Shown: positions 1-7,637, counted from the first letter of the stretch. The stretch: DNA of 64,000 nucleotides from Flavobacteriia bacterium (GCA_016183815.1 JACPDW010000002.1:1-64000); one strand, 5' to 3'. The notes: generated by a model not told the origin, from the sequence alone. Program-made: numbers and translations.

Positions 1-184
1 AATTTACCAAATTCCTGGAGTTGTTCTAACCGAGGAACAAGAATATTATATAGGATGCAAAATACAAGGTGATTACAGTCATACTGCTGTCAAAGTAGGC
101 ACAGATGGTTCTGTGTATTTAGTGAATGATAGCCGAGATGTGGAGTTACTAATATCTCAAATCCCAGCTATAAGATTACAGTAA
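1..184 (+). CDS. C-terminal end of an unrecognised protein (truncated by the window start)
   Basis: An open frame enters from the left edge (first complete codon at position 2) and stops with TAA at 182-184, giving about 60 residues. The visible part contains GCKIQGDYSHTAVKVGTDG and ends in IPAIRLQ. I do not recognise the family. It could be a small soluble protein or the end of a larger one. The only support is an uninterrupted frame with a balanced residue mix in AT-rich DNA and a stop just before a repeat-rich spacer. Confidence 0.5.
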   Translation, partial: IYQIPGVVLTEEQEYYIGCKIQGDYSHTAVKVGTDGSVYLVNDSRDVELLISQIPAIRLQ

Positions 185-189
185 AAAAT

Positions 190-249
190 TGTACAATTTG
201 TTTTTAACAAGATGTACAATTTGTTTTTGCGAATATACACCCGCAAAAA
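190..249. repeat. Direct repeat pair plus a hairpin in the spacer
   Basis: The 16-mer TGTACAATTTGTTTTT occurs at 190-205 and again at 213-228, a 23-bp period. The first copy sits in a perfect 14-bp palindrome, AAATTGTACAATTT (186-199). The second copy runs into an 8-bp inverted repeat, TTTTTGCG at 224-231 and CGCAAAAA at 242-249. The stretch separates the end of one gene from a coding-like frame with no start codon. It could be an operator or promoter region or a rearrangement scar; the sequence does not decide. Confidence 0.5.
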
Positions 250-465
250 AATATTGCAATTCAAAAAATTGCTGAAATTGAGATTAATAAAAAAAATTGG
301 ACAGAAGAAGTAACAAGAAACATTAAACGGCTTGAGCAAATTAAAGAAGATAGTTTAGCAAAAATTAAAAATGATAGTATTTCAACAATTTTAAAATTAA
401 AGCAAGAAGAAAACGACAAGAACCAAAGCAAATATAAAGCAAATAATAGTGGAGTAAATGACCCA

Positions 466-939
466 ATGATAATAGCAACAAAATATATTGAAGCATATAT
501 TAAAGGAGACATGGAAACTTTAATTAAATTGGGCTATAAAGATTCAATTACTGGTAAAACTGGTATTCTAAAAGAAAAAGGGATTCTTGCGTACAAGAAA
601 GATAAAACCAAATTTACATATGAAACTTGGAAAATAGAAGTATTGAAATTTAAAATAAATCCTCGTCTCTCAAAAGATTTTAGAATTTCTGATTACAAAA
701 AGGGAAGAATTTGTAGCGCATATGATGAATCATTTGATGATTTCAGTAAACCAATAATAAATGTCATTTACTCAAATGAAAATGAAGTTACAATTAGAAA
801 TATTTTAACATTTGATTACATAAATGAGAAATGTAAATATCTGGGTGATGGAAAATATGAAGCAGGAACAGAAATTAGACATGATGACATTGAGCTTGTG
901 AAATATAAAGGGAAATGGCTTGTAAAAGATCTTAGATAA
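466..939 (+). CDS. Hypothetical protein, possibly NTF2/DUF4878-like
   Basis: This 157-residue frame opens with ATKYIEAYIKGDMETLIKLG, the pattern seen at the start of DUF4878/SnoaL-type small domains, where a helix with a ...GD... turn precedes a beta sheet. It ends with IELVKYKGKWLVKDL, the usual last strand of that fold. The assignment is by pattern only. The same frame is open and coding-like upstream to 208, with a charged, probably helical stretch (about 245-440), but holds no ATG, GTG or TTG there. So 466 may be an internal methionine of a gene that has lost its 5' end. No signal peptide is visible in either version. Confidence 0.5.
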   Translation: MIIATKYIEAYIKGDMETLIKLGYKDSITGKTGILKEKGILAYKKDKTKFTYETWKIEVLKFKINPRLSKDFRISDYKKGRICSAYDESFDDFSKPIINVIYSNENEVTIRNILTFDYINEKCKYLGDGKYEAGTEIRHDDIELVKYKGKWLVKDLR

Positions 940-972
940 TAATAAATAGAAAATTTAACCAAAATAAATTAA

Positions 973-1380
973 ATGAAAAAAGCAACATTAATTTTAGCAA
1001 TTTTATTCCCAATATTATTTTCATGTAAAGAAAATAATATCGAAGAATCGAGCAATTCTGAACAGTCAACAACAAAAACTGATGATGAAATTGTTGTGAA
1101 TGTAAAAAGTGAATCTGATTGTATTTCATTTTTGAAGGGTAAAACTTTTAAAGCAAATGAAGTAAGCTTAGTCTTTTTGAATGATGGATATGCCGAGGTG
1201 CGAAATAATAACACTAATTCTATTTTGCTGAACGGAACTTTTAAAATCGGTTCACTCTATGGTGAGGCTAGTCGAAAGTTGGAAATTATTGACATTGCTG
1301 GGTCAGGAACAGTAAAATTAGTTCTTGGAACTGATGGAAAACTGATGGACGAATCAGATTTCACCATTTATAAACTTTAG
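973..1380 (+). CDS. Small lipoprotein of unknown function
   Basis: The 135-residue product starts MKKATLILAILFPILFSCKE, a signal peptide of lipoprotein type with a lipobox ending at Cys18 (ILFSC). It should be processed by signal peptidase II and anchored in the envelope. The next 30 residues are polar and Ser/Glu/Thr-rich, a typical linker. The rest is a small beta-rich domain of a kind common in Bacteroidota lipoproteins that I cannot place in a named family. It starts 33 bp after the preceding gene and 47 bp before the Asp-rich gene. Confidence 0.75.
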   Translation: MKKATLILAILFPILFSCKENNIEESSNSEQSTTKTDDEIVVNVKSESDCISFLKGKTFKANEVSLVFLNDGYAEVRNNNTNSILLNGTFKIGSLYGEASRKLEIIDIAGSGTVKLVLGTDGKLMDESDFTIYKL

Positions 1381-1427
1381 AATAAGAAAAAACAAATAAT
1401 AATTATAAATTTTAAAAAAATAACAAC

Positions 1428-1715
1428 ATGACTGAAAACAACACAAATGAAGAATTAGACGCTGTATTCCTTGATTCAGATAATGATGGAGACAGTGATG
1501 CTATTTATTTAGACGCAGATAATGATGGTTTAGTTGACACAATCGGCTATGATTCAGACAATGATGGAGCAATTGATACTGTTGTTTATGACTCAGATGG
1601 AGATGGCGTTTCTGATACTGTAGCTTATGATACTGATGGAGACGGGGATGCTGATTCTTACGCATTTGACTCCGATAACGATGGGGATTTTGATGATGAC
1701 GATACTTATATTTAA
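1428..1715 (+). CDS. Aspartate-rich 13-residue repeat protein, likely calcium-binding
   Basis: The 95-residue product is almost entirely six tandem repeats of exactly 13 residues, starting at Asp16, 29, 42, 55, 68 and 81, of the form D-S-D-N-D-G-x-x-D-x-hydrophobic. Each carries a DxDxDGxxD loop like those of dockerins, EF-hand loops and thrombospondin type 3 repeats, so Ca2+ binding is a reasonable inference. There is no signal peptide, transmembrane segment or sorting domain, which is odd because such repeats are normally extracellular. Its own small size and start 47 bp after a lipoprotein gene suggest a separate short protein, though it could be the remains of a longer repeat protein. Confidence 0.7.
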   Translation: MTENNTNEELDAVFLDSDNDGDSDAIYLDADNDGLVDTIGYDSDNDGAIDTVVYDSDGDGVSDTVAYDTDGDGDADSYAFDSDNDGDFDDDDTYI

Positions 1716-1726
1716 TTTAAATAAAA

Positions 1727-2065
1727 ATGATAAAAACAATAGTTTGTTCAAAGTGTACAAAAAGCATTAAAGTTGATTTTGATAAAGCTCCTAGGGATAA
1801 ATTTACAATTGCTTGTCCAGAATGTCAGCAAAAATACATTTTAGAAAAGCCAAAAAAAAATGAAGATTCAGTAAAATTAGACTCAACAGATAGGCCAATT
1901 ATACCTCAAAAAATCAAAAATATTCCTTGCCCTAAATGCAAGTCACAATTGAAAATAGATTTCAATAGAATTGTTAGATTTCCAGCAATTATTTCATGTC
2001 GTTCATGTGAAACAAAAATTAAATTAAATGACCCTTCCTTACCAAAGAAAATAGAGACAGGCTAG
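1727..2065 (+). CDS. Double zinc-ribbon protein, frame continues past its TAG
   Basis: The 112-residue product has two zinc ribbons of the MJ0042/zinc-finger type. The first has C-x2-C (CSKC) at residues 7-10 and CPEC at 33-36. The second has CPKC near residue 66 and CRSC near residue 91. Each ribbon is about 35 residues, and a lysine-rich linker joins them. Such ribbons usually sit at the N-terminus of larger, often membrane-bound, proteins. The stop at 2063-2065 is TAG, and the same frame stays open for 44 more codons straight into the methionine at 2198 of the membrane protein. The two genes may therefore be halves of one gene broken by a nonsense mutation. Confidence 0.7.
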   Translation: MIKTIVCSKCTKSIKVDFDKAPRDKFTIACPECQQKYILEKPKKNEDSVKLDSTDRPIIPQKIKNIPCPKCKSQLKIDFNRIVRFPAIISCRSCETKIKLNDPSLPKKIETG

Positions 2066-2197
2066 CTAGATGATTTAAACAAAAGCAAAGGAAGTTTACA
2101 AATTGACAAATCCAAAATTGACCCAAAAAATAATTGGGCCTATAAACTTTATTTTTACACGAGAAAAATAAAATACCTAAATAAAGCAACACTTATT

Positions 2198-3760
2198 ATG
2201 TATTTAGGATATTTAGTTCGTTCAATATCTAAATCTTTAACGAGTCTTAAAATAGAATCAATAACACCAGAAACATTTTTAAAATTACGAGCAGAAGCGA
2301 ATGCAGTATCAATCAATACTTTTAATACAATTGTTAATCCAATTTTAAAAGAAAATGGTATAAGTCCACATCTCACATCATGGGCTAGTAATTGGTTTGT
2401 AAAAAAAATATCTCTACGAATTGTTATATTACTGTTGCAGAAAAACAATATTGATTTGAATCTTCCTTTTATAAAGAAATATATAGGAAACACCGTTGGT
2501 GCATCAAACAAGAACATTGATGGTAATATTAGTGATTCAAATTCAGTAGAAAATTTAGGCTTTTTCAAGACATTTAAACTAGAACTTCTATTGTTTTTAG
2601 CTTGTATTTTTATTTATATCCCAGTTCTAACAGGTTTTGCTATCCATTTTAAGTTTAGTCATTTTGTTATTGATCTATTATTTTTTGGAGCACTTCCTTT
2701 GTTTATTTTAAAATATATGAAAATGGAAAAGAGCTACAAATCTTTTTATATAGTTCCAATATTTATAACTCTAAATTTTATTTTCTTTCTTTTAACAAAA
2801 ATTTCTGATGATTTTCGTTATGCTACTTTTGGGATAAATTATTTTGAATCATTACAGAATGCAAATTCGGTGTTTGGAGTGTTATTTTACTTGATTTTCA
2901 CTTTCATATTAATTGTGGATTATTGTTTAATGAAAGGAATTAAGGTTTCTGATAAACTTATACCAAAATACAATTGGTTAATGAAACCTGTTTTATCTTA
3001 TTCAATTTTAATTCTACCATTTATCCTTAGTTTGATTTATTTTAGTTTTACAAGGCATAAGGTAACTGCAAGTGATATCGAAAATTTTAACACCAATAAT
3101 TCTGCATTTGTAGGAGAATGGTATTTTACCAATAGTGATACGTCAAAAATTTATATGTTAAGAATATCTCCATTACGAACAGAGGAAGTTACTTTTCAAT
3201 ATGAAGGTCTTGTAACAACTACAATTGACTACTATATATCTGAAATTGATGGACAATCAGTTGGTTCTGGCAGTTTAGACACAAGTCTAGCATATAATGC
3301 TAAATTAAATTTACCTCTAATAGTTAGCAGAAATTTAATTCTCAAAGAAATAAAAGGAGATAAATTAGAAATCTCTACCTTGACAAGTAATGGTAAAAAT
3401 GAAAAATTTATTTGTCAAAAAGATGTTGCTCCCTTTCGTAATCATCTAGAAAAAGAAAATCAGGAACTTTCCAATCAAGAAAAACAAGATATTATTGAAG
3501 TATTAACCTTAATTGAAGGGAATTCCCATGAAGATGGTGCAACTATAACTTTCACCAATTCGTATGGGGAAAATATTTCTACTTCAAGCGTTCCCGATTT
3601 TATAAAATGGATAGAAGATGAATTCGGTGGTGCCCATATTGCTCCTGAATTTTGCAACAAAAAATATTTAATTAAATATAAAATGGAAAGTATTTATCAT
3701 GAGCCAAGCAATACAGATGCTATTGAAATGGTAATTAAAGAAATGAGTTTGGTTAAATAA
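2198..3760 (+). CDS. Multi-pass membrane protein of unknown function
   Basis: The 520-residue product has a soluble N-terminal part (about 1-120) with helical, DNA-binding-like composition. It then has about five hydrophobic segments between residues 130 and 290, for example LLLFLACIFIYIPVLTGFAI and LILPFILSLIYFSF. After them comes a soluble C-terminal domain of about 220 residues with the feel of a small beta domain (FVGEWYFTNSDTSKIYMLRI). I do not recognise the family. The first ATG is at 2198, but the frame is continuous with the zinc-ribbon gene upstream through one TAG, which would give a protein with a zinc-ribbon head, a membrane core and a periplasmic or cytosolic tail. A strong terminator follows at 3830. 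Confidence 0.7.
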   Translation: MYLGYLVRSISKSLTSLKIESITPETFLKLRAEANAVSINTFNTIVNPILKENGISPHLTSWASNWFVKKISLRIVILLLQKNNIDLNLPFIKKYIGNTVGASNKNIDGNISDSNSVENLGFFKTFKLELLLFLACIFIYIPVLTGFAIHFKFSHFVIDLLFFGALPLFILKYMKMEKSYKSFYIVPIFITLNFIFFLLTKISDDFRYATFGINYFESLQNANSVFGVLFYLIFTFILIVDYCLMKGIKVSDKLIPKYNWLMKPVLSYSILILPFILSLIYFSFTRHKVTASDIENFNTNNSAFVGEWYFTNSDTSKIYMLRISPLRTEEVTFQYEGLVTTTIDYYISEIDGQSVGSGSLDTSLAYNAKLNLPLIVSRNLILKEIKGDKLEISTLTSNGKNEKFICQKDVAPFRNHLEKENQELSNQEKQDIIEVLTLIEGNSHEDGATITFTNSYGENISTSSVPDFIKWIEDEFGGAHIAPEFCNKKYLIKYKMESIYHEPSNTDAIEMVIKEMSLVK

Positions 3761-3829
3761 ACATGAGCCAAGGATGTTCTATACATTTCAAGTTTGGAAC
3801 CTTATAAATGATTAGTAAAAATAATTTAT

Positions 3830-3866
3830 CTCCCTCTTTTCTTGATTGCTAAAGAGGGAGTTCTAG
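3830..3866 (+). terminator. Rho-independent terminator
   Basis: A perfect 10-bp stem, CTCCCTCTTT (3830-3839) with AAAGAGGGAG (3851-3860), has an 11-nt loop and is followed by a T-rich tail. It closes the membrane-protein gene before the repeat-flanked ATPase unit. Confidence 0.8.
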
Positions 3867-3937
3867 TTTTTTAACCTAATTCACCTTGTTTTTTTGAGCT
3901 TTCTCGAAATAGAAAAATTGCTTTCAAAACCAAATAA

Positions 3938-3974
3938 ATCATCAAAACTTGTAAATTTTGCAAGTTTTGATGAT
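3938..3974. repeat. Left 37-bp palindromic terminal repeat
   Basis: The arms are ATCATCAAAACTTG (3938-3951) and its complement (3961-3974), with loop TAAATTTTG. At this copy the pairing extends three more bases outward (3935-3977), giving 17-bp arms. It ends 19 bp before the ATG of the ATPase gene, so it also lies in that gene's leader or promoter. Confidence 0.85.
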
Positions 3975-3993
3975 TTATTAGTATATTTACTTC

Positions 3994-5223
3994 ATGAATG
4001 CATTTATTAACCGTAAAACATATATAGATAAATTAGAATCCTACAAAGACAAAGACTTCATAAAAGTTGTTACAGGATTAAGAAGGTCGGGTAAATCTAC
4101 ACTTTTAGAATTATTTCGAGGAAATTTAATAAAATCAGGTGTTCCAAAACAACAAATTCAATTCTATAATTTTGAATTACCAGAAAATTACATAAATAAA
4201 ACTTGGAGTGATATTTACTTTGAAATCAAACAAAAGATACAAAAAGAGAAAAAAAATTATGTATTTTTAGATGAGGTTCAAAATATTCACTTGTTTGAAA
4301 AATTAGTGGACGGCTTGTTTGCATCAGAAAATATTGATGTTTACATTACAGGCTCCAATGCTTTTATTTTGTCAAGTGAATTGGCAACCCTTTTGAGTGG
4401 ACGTTATATCGAGATTTCCATTTTACCTTTTTCATTTAAAGAATACCTTGAAGCAAGGGCAATTGATTTGTCAAATCAGTATCTAATCTATGAAGCATTA
4501 TTTTTTGATTATGTAAATGAAACTTCCTTACCCAAAGGAATTGAATTACGTTCTGAGGGTTTTGACAAAATTTATGAGTATTTAGAAGCGATTCATCATT
4601 CCGTTATTGAAAAAGACATTACGCAACGTCATCAAATAAATGATAAAAGAGCATTCAGTAATATCACAAAATTTGTTTCATCAAATATTGGAAATTCACT
4701 ATCACCAAGTAGTATTTCAAAAGCTTTAAAACAAGACCAACAGAGTGTGCATCATACTACAGTTGAAAAATACCTTGAATATTTGGTTTCGAGCTTTATC
4801 TTTTACAAGGTAAATCGCTTTGATTTAAAAGGGAAAAAGCAACTTGCTACACAAGAAAAATATTACTTAGTTGATTTAGGTTTTCTGAATGTTTTGTTAG
4901 GAAGAGAAAGAAATACCGACCGTGGTCACATTCTGGAAAACATAGTGTATTTGGAATTACGCAGAAGAGGATTTAAAGTTTGGGTAGGAACAGCAAGAAA
5001 CTCGGAAGTGGATTTTGTTTGCAAAAATCAGCTGGGTGAAATAGAATATTATCAAGTTTCTTGGGAAATTACAAATGAAGAGTCCAAAGAAAGAGAATTT
5101 AAATCCTTAGAAAGTATAAAAGATAATTACCCTAAATTTTTACTTACAACAGAATCGTTTACACAAAATAGAGCTGGAATTATTCACTTAAATGTTTTTA
5201 AATGGTTGCTTGAATTTGAATAA
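3994..5223 (+). CDS. AAA_14/DUF4143 family ATPase
   Basis: The 409-residue product has an N-terminal AAA_14 ATPase domain with Walker A GLRRSGKS at residues 28-35 and Walker B YVFLDEVQ at 89-96 (Asp93-Glu94). A sensor-like TGSNAFILSSELATLLSGR follows. The C-terminal DUF4143 region (about 200-400) ends in a PD-(D/E)XK-like core: ENIVYLEL, SEVDFV and QVSW, where the usual lysine of the QxK motif is Ser, so nuclease activity is doubtful. Length and domain order match the family. These ATPases are common in multiple copies in Bacteroidota and archaea and have no firmly known role. The gene fills the space between the two palindromic repeats and has no partner gene. Confidence 0.88.
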   Translation: MNAFINRKTYIDKLESYKDKDFIKVVTGLRRSGKSTLLELFRGNLIKSGVPKQQIQFYNFELPENYINKTWSDIYFEIKQKIQKEKKNYVFLDEVQNIHLFEKLVDGLFASENIDVYITGSNAFILSSELATLLSGRYIEISILPFSFKEYLEARAIDLSNQYLIYEALFFDYVNETSLPKGIELRSEGFDKIYEYLEAIHHSVIEKDITQRHQINDKRAFSNITKFVSSNIGNSLSPSSISKALKQDQQSVHHTTVEKYLEYLVSSFIFYKVNRFDLKGKKQLATQEKYYLVDLGFLNVLLGRERNTDRGHILENIVYLELRRRGFKVWVGTARNSEVDFVCKNQLGEIEYYQVSWEITNEESKEREFKSLESIKDNYPKFLLTTESFTQNRAGIIHLNVFKWLLEFE

Positions 5224-5235
5224 ACATAAAAACAA

Positions 5236-5272
5236 ATCATCAAAACTTGCAAAATTTACAAGTTTTGATGAT
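5236..5272. repeat. Right 37-bp palindromic terminal repeat
   Basis: This is an exact reverse complement of the left repeat: arms ATCATCAAAACTTG (5236-5249) and complement (5259-5272), loop CAAAATTTA. It begins 12 bp after the ATPase stop codon. On the minus strand it supplies the last codons and the TAA stop (5256-5258) of the CHAT gene. Confidence 0.85.
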
Positions 5273-6455
5273 AATTAGACATTCTTTTATCTCCCTTCTT
5301 CTTTGAATATAGGTAGGCCATAATAAAGATTAAAACAGTTGCACTTCCAAATAAAATTAAATATAAAACAAAGCCTTGCGTACTATAATTAAAGTTAATT
5401 TCCTCACCAACTACCCTCGGTGCACCCCAATAATATGGGGATGCACTTTTTGAATTTATAGCTTTTTCAATAGCTGTACGTTTAGCACTGTTTAAAGCCA
5501 TAACCGTACTTTTCCCCTCATCTAGAAACTTGTAAAAAGAATAAAATAGTTCATTCGATTTTTTATCGTCAACCGCCCATAGGTTAGTCATAACTGTTGG
5601 GTTTCCTTTATAGATAAAACTTTTCAAAAAGCCTTCTGATCCATCACCAGCACGAATAACTCCATTCCCTGAACTACAGGTATTTAAAACAATTAATTTC
5701 GCTCTATTAGGTTTTACTTCAGAAACGTTCAAACGTTTATTTTTAAATAGAATAAAACTATTTTCAGCATTTTGGTTGTCAATTATGCTGTGGGAGTTTA
5801 GATGCAAAATTGTAGATGAATTATGGTGAAAATTTACTAAATCTGCCTTCTTTCCATCAAATATTTTACCCTTCATTTCTTTATTTACTTTTTTAGCAAA
5901 CAGTTTAGAAAAAGGCAAAGAAGAGAACGTTTTTGGAAAATTTGGTGTAAAAACAGAAATTTCAAAATCATACGATTTGGGTTTAGAATTTCTAAAAAAA
6001 AGAGGACTTAAACAATATTCAATTTCGTGCGTTTTTACCAAATAATCTAATTTTCGATAGTCATTTTGTTCACAGTTTTTTTTACTTTTTAATAAACATT
6101 CAAAGGGCAAAACCTCTAAAAAATATTGGGGAGAAACAATTATTCTTTTATATTTATTAAGTTTTATTTTAGAGAATAAAATCTGAAAAAGTGCGTCTCC
6201 AGACTCTACAAAACTTAGATAATCAAATGATAGGATGGACTTGTCTATTTTCTCGGTTTCATCTCGAATTTTGTCATCTAGTCTAAAAAACTTAGTATCA
6301 CTATTCGTAATTATCAAACAATGAGAAAACCCAGAATTAAAATAGTCAATAAAAATTTCATCATCTTTTAATTTTTTTTGAAATGATTTTAACGGAATTG
6401 TTTTGAAGATTTTGTTTTCATTTTTATTATGTTTAAAATAATCATAATAACGCAT
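5256..6455 (-). CDS. CHAT-domain (caspase-like) half of a split TPR-CHAT gene
   Basis: The 399-residue frame carries a CHAT peptidase domain with the expected dyad: His222 in HLNSHS and Cys260 in LNTCSSG. The conserved GSEGFLKSFI and NLWAVDD blocks follow, then the closing YYWGAPRVVG. A single membrane helix (FVLYLILFGSATVLIFIMA) precedes a basic tail, so the protease would face one side of a membrane. The last residues, NYHQNL, come from the mobile unit's terminal repeat, so the native C-terminus is probably lost. The ATG at 6453-6455 is in the same frame as the upstream TPR gene, 11 codons past its TAA, and family members usually carry TPR and CHAT in one chain. The dyad is intact, so a residual product could be active if made. 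Confidence 0.8.
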   Translation of the reverse strand: MRYYDYFKHNKNENKIFKTIPLKSFQKKLKDDEIFIDYFNSGFSHCLIITNSDTKFFRLDDKIRDETEKIDKSILSFDYLSFVESGDALFQILFSKIKLNKYKRIIVSPQYFLEVLPFECLLKSKKNCEQNDYRKLDYLVKTHEIEYCLSPLFFRNSKPKSYDFEISVFTPNFPKTFSSLPFSKLFAKKVNKEMKGKIFDGKKADLVNFHHNSSTILHLNSHSIIDNQNAENSFILFKNKRLNVSEVKPNRAKLIVLNTCSSGNGVIRAGDGSEGFLKSFIYKGNPTVMTNLWAVDDKKSNELFYSFYKFLDEGKSTVMALNSAKRTAIEKAINSKSASPYYWGAPRVVGEEINFNYSTQGFVLYLILFGSATVLIFIMAYLYSKKKGDKRMSNYHQNL

Positions 6456-6488
6456 GTATTGGTTTGCCTCAAATAATTTTTCATGGGA

Positions 6489-7637
6489 TTAATGCAACTC
6501 ATTTGTAAGTTTTAATTTTTCAATTTCAATCTCAATTTGCAATTTGTGAGGATTTAACTCATAGATTGCCAAGTTTTGATTGATTTTTTTTGAGTTCGTT
6601 TTTAGAATGAAATTCTTCCAAACAACGATTGCTTTTCGATTTGTTTTTTCAGCTTGAATTAAATCTCTTTTATTTTTAAAAGTAGTAAAATGCCGAAGTT
6701 GGAACTCAGTGTAATAACGTAACATCATCAGTAAATCTTGATTGTTTGGTATCTTTCCCACCTCTTTATTTTTATTTATCCCAAATGCATTAAGTGAATT
6801 TTTGTAATTCAAAATAGTTTGCTTGTATAACTTAACTTCATTTGTGTTTTCGAAAGTTTGACATAAAAATGCTTTCAAAAAATATGTTTTAGCAAGTTCA
6901 AAATGTTGGTCTCCAAATTCTTTTTTCCATATAATAATTGCTTGATCGTAATAATAGTTTGCCTTATCAAAATTTCTTTTTCTTTCAACTTGCGTTTGAT
7001 ATGTATTGTAATAAACAATATCTGTAAATGAATTTCCAAGTAAATGATATGTTTTTGCCAAATAATATGGTACTGTTTTATGTTTTAATTGAAAATCAAT
7101 TGATTTCTTGTAATCTCGCTCAATCTCTTTTTGACATAACCATCTTTGCTTATCATTAATCTGTTGTTTTTTTACTTGTGTGCAAATGTTCCAAATGAGG
7201 TGAATTTTTATTTCCTTTTGTTCTTTCAACGTCAAATTATTAGTAAATTTTACACAAGAATCAGCATATATTTTCGCTTTCTTAGGCTGAATTATTTCAT
7301 AATAATAGGTTGCCAAATTGGCAAAATTCCAAACCCTACGATAATCATTTTTGGCGTACACTTTATTTCGAAGCAAATTAGCTTTTTCCCAATAAAACAA
7401 AGCCGTTTCAATATCCCCTTCCAATTTAATGATATCCCCTTTTTTTTGATACAAAAAGATTTTATTTTCGATGTCAATATTTACTTTCTTAAGTTGACTA
7501 TCTATCAATTTATCAGCTAGATTGAATTCCCCTAAAAAAATATGATTTTCAATTTTTGTATGTAAATCATTGGCATACAATTTCACCCACGAAAATATAA
7601 CTATTAATAATAATATGCTTTTCCGATTGTATTTCAT
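6489..7637 (-). CDS. TPR half of a split TPR-CHAT gene
   Basis: The 382-residue product begins MKYNRKSILLLIVIFSWVKLYA, a signal peptide. The rest is helical with tetratricopeptide-like units (for example GDIETALFYWEKANLLRNKV and FDKANYYYDQAIIIWKKEFG). This is the sensor or scaffold part that in Bacteroidota normally continues into a CHAT protease. It stops at TAA (6489-6491) after LTNELH. The next codons in the same frame read SHEKLFEANQYM and lead without a break into the CHAT frame. I read the pair as one gene interrupted by a single nonsense codon, now a pseudogene or two separate polypeptides. Confidence 0.75.
   Translation of the reverse strand: MKYNRKSILLLIVIFSWVKLYANDLHTKIENHIFLGEFNLADKLIDSQLKKVNIDIENKIFLYQKKGDIIKLEGDIETALFYWEKANLLRNKVYAKNDYRRVWNFANLATYYYEIIQPKKAKIYADSCVKFTNNLTLKEQKEIKIHLIWNICTQVKKQQINDKQRWLCQKEIERDYKKSIDFQLKHKTVPYYLAKTYHLLGNSFTDIVYYNTYQTQVERKRNFDKANYYYDQAIIIWKKEFGDQHFELAKTYFLKAFLCQTFENTNEVKLYKQTILNYKNSLNAFGINKNKEVGKIPNNQDLLMMLRYYTEFQLRHFTTFKNKRDLIQAEKTNRKAIVVWKNFILKTNSKKINQNLAIYELNPHKLQIEIEIEKLKLTNELH

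Larger units (their letters stand above)
3938..5272 (+). mobile_element. ATPase gene framed by inverted palindromic 37-bp repeats
   Basis: A 1335-bp unit is bounded by two 37-bp repeats (3938-3974 and 5236-5272) that are exact reverse complements of each other. Each repeat is itself a hairpin with 14-bp arms (ATCATCAAAACTTG and its complement) around a 9-nt loop. It carries a single gene, an AAA_14/DUF4143 ATPase. No transposase, integrase or obvious target duplication is visible; the two flanks share only an AA at the junction. The right repeat forms the 3' end of the neighbouring CHAT gene, as expected from an insertion that replaced a gene's original end. Calling it mobile is an inference from this structure. 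Confidence 0.6.

Noticed and set aside
190-228. Two 16-bp direct repeats with 7-bp spacing as a CRISPR remnant
   Set aside because: Only two copies, spacer far too short and no cas genes in the window.
1473-1706. 39-bp periodic repeats as a CRISPR array or satellite
   Set aside because: The period is an exact multiple of three and encodes a conserved DxDxDG protein repeat; the variation between copies respects codons.
2063-2065. Programmed TAG recoding (selenocysteine-like or pyrrolysine)
   Set aside because: No neighbouring recoding signal could be recognised, the other split gene has TAA instead, and both codons end ordinary genes throughout the window. A nonsense mutation is simpler.
3938-3974. 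The palindromic repeats as simple Rho-independent terminators
   Set aside because: They lack T-runs, the left one sits just before a start codon, and the two are exact 37-bp inverted copies including the asymmetric loop.
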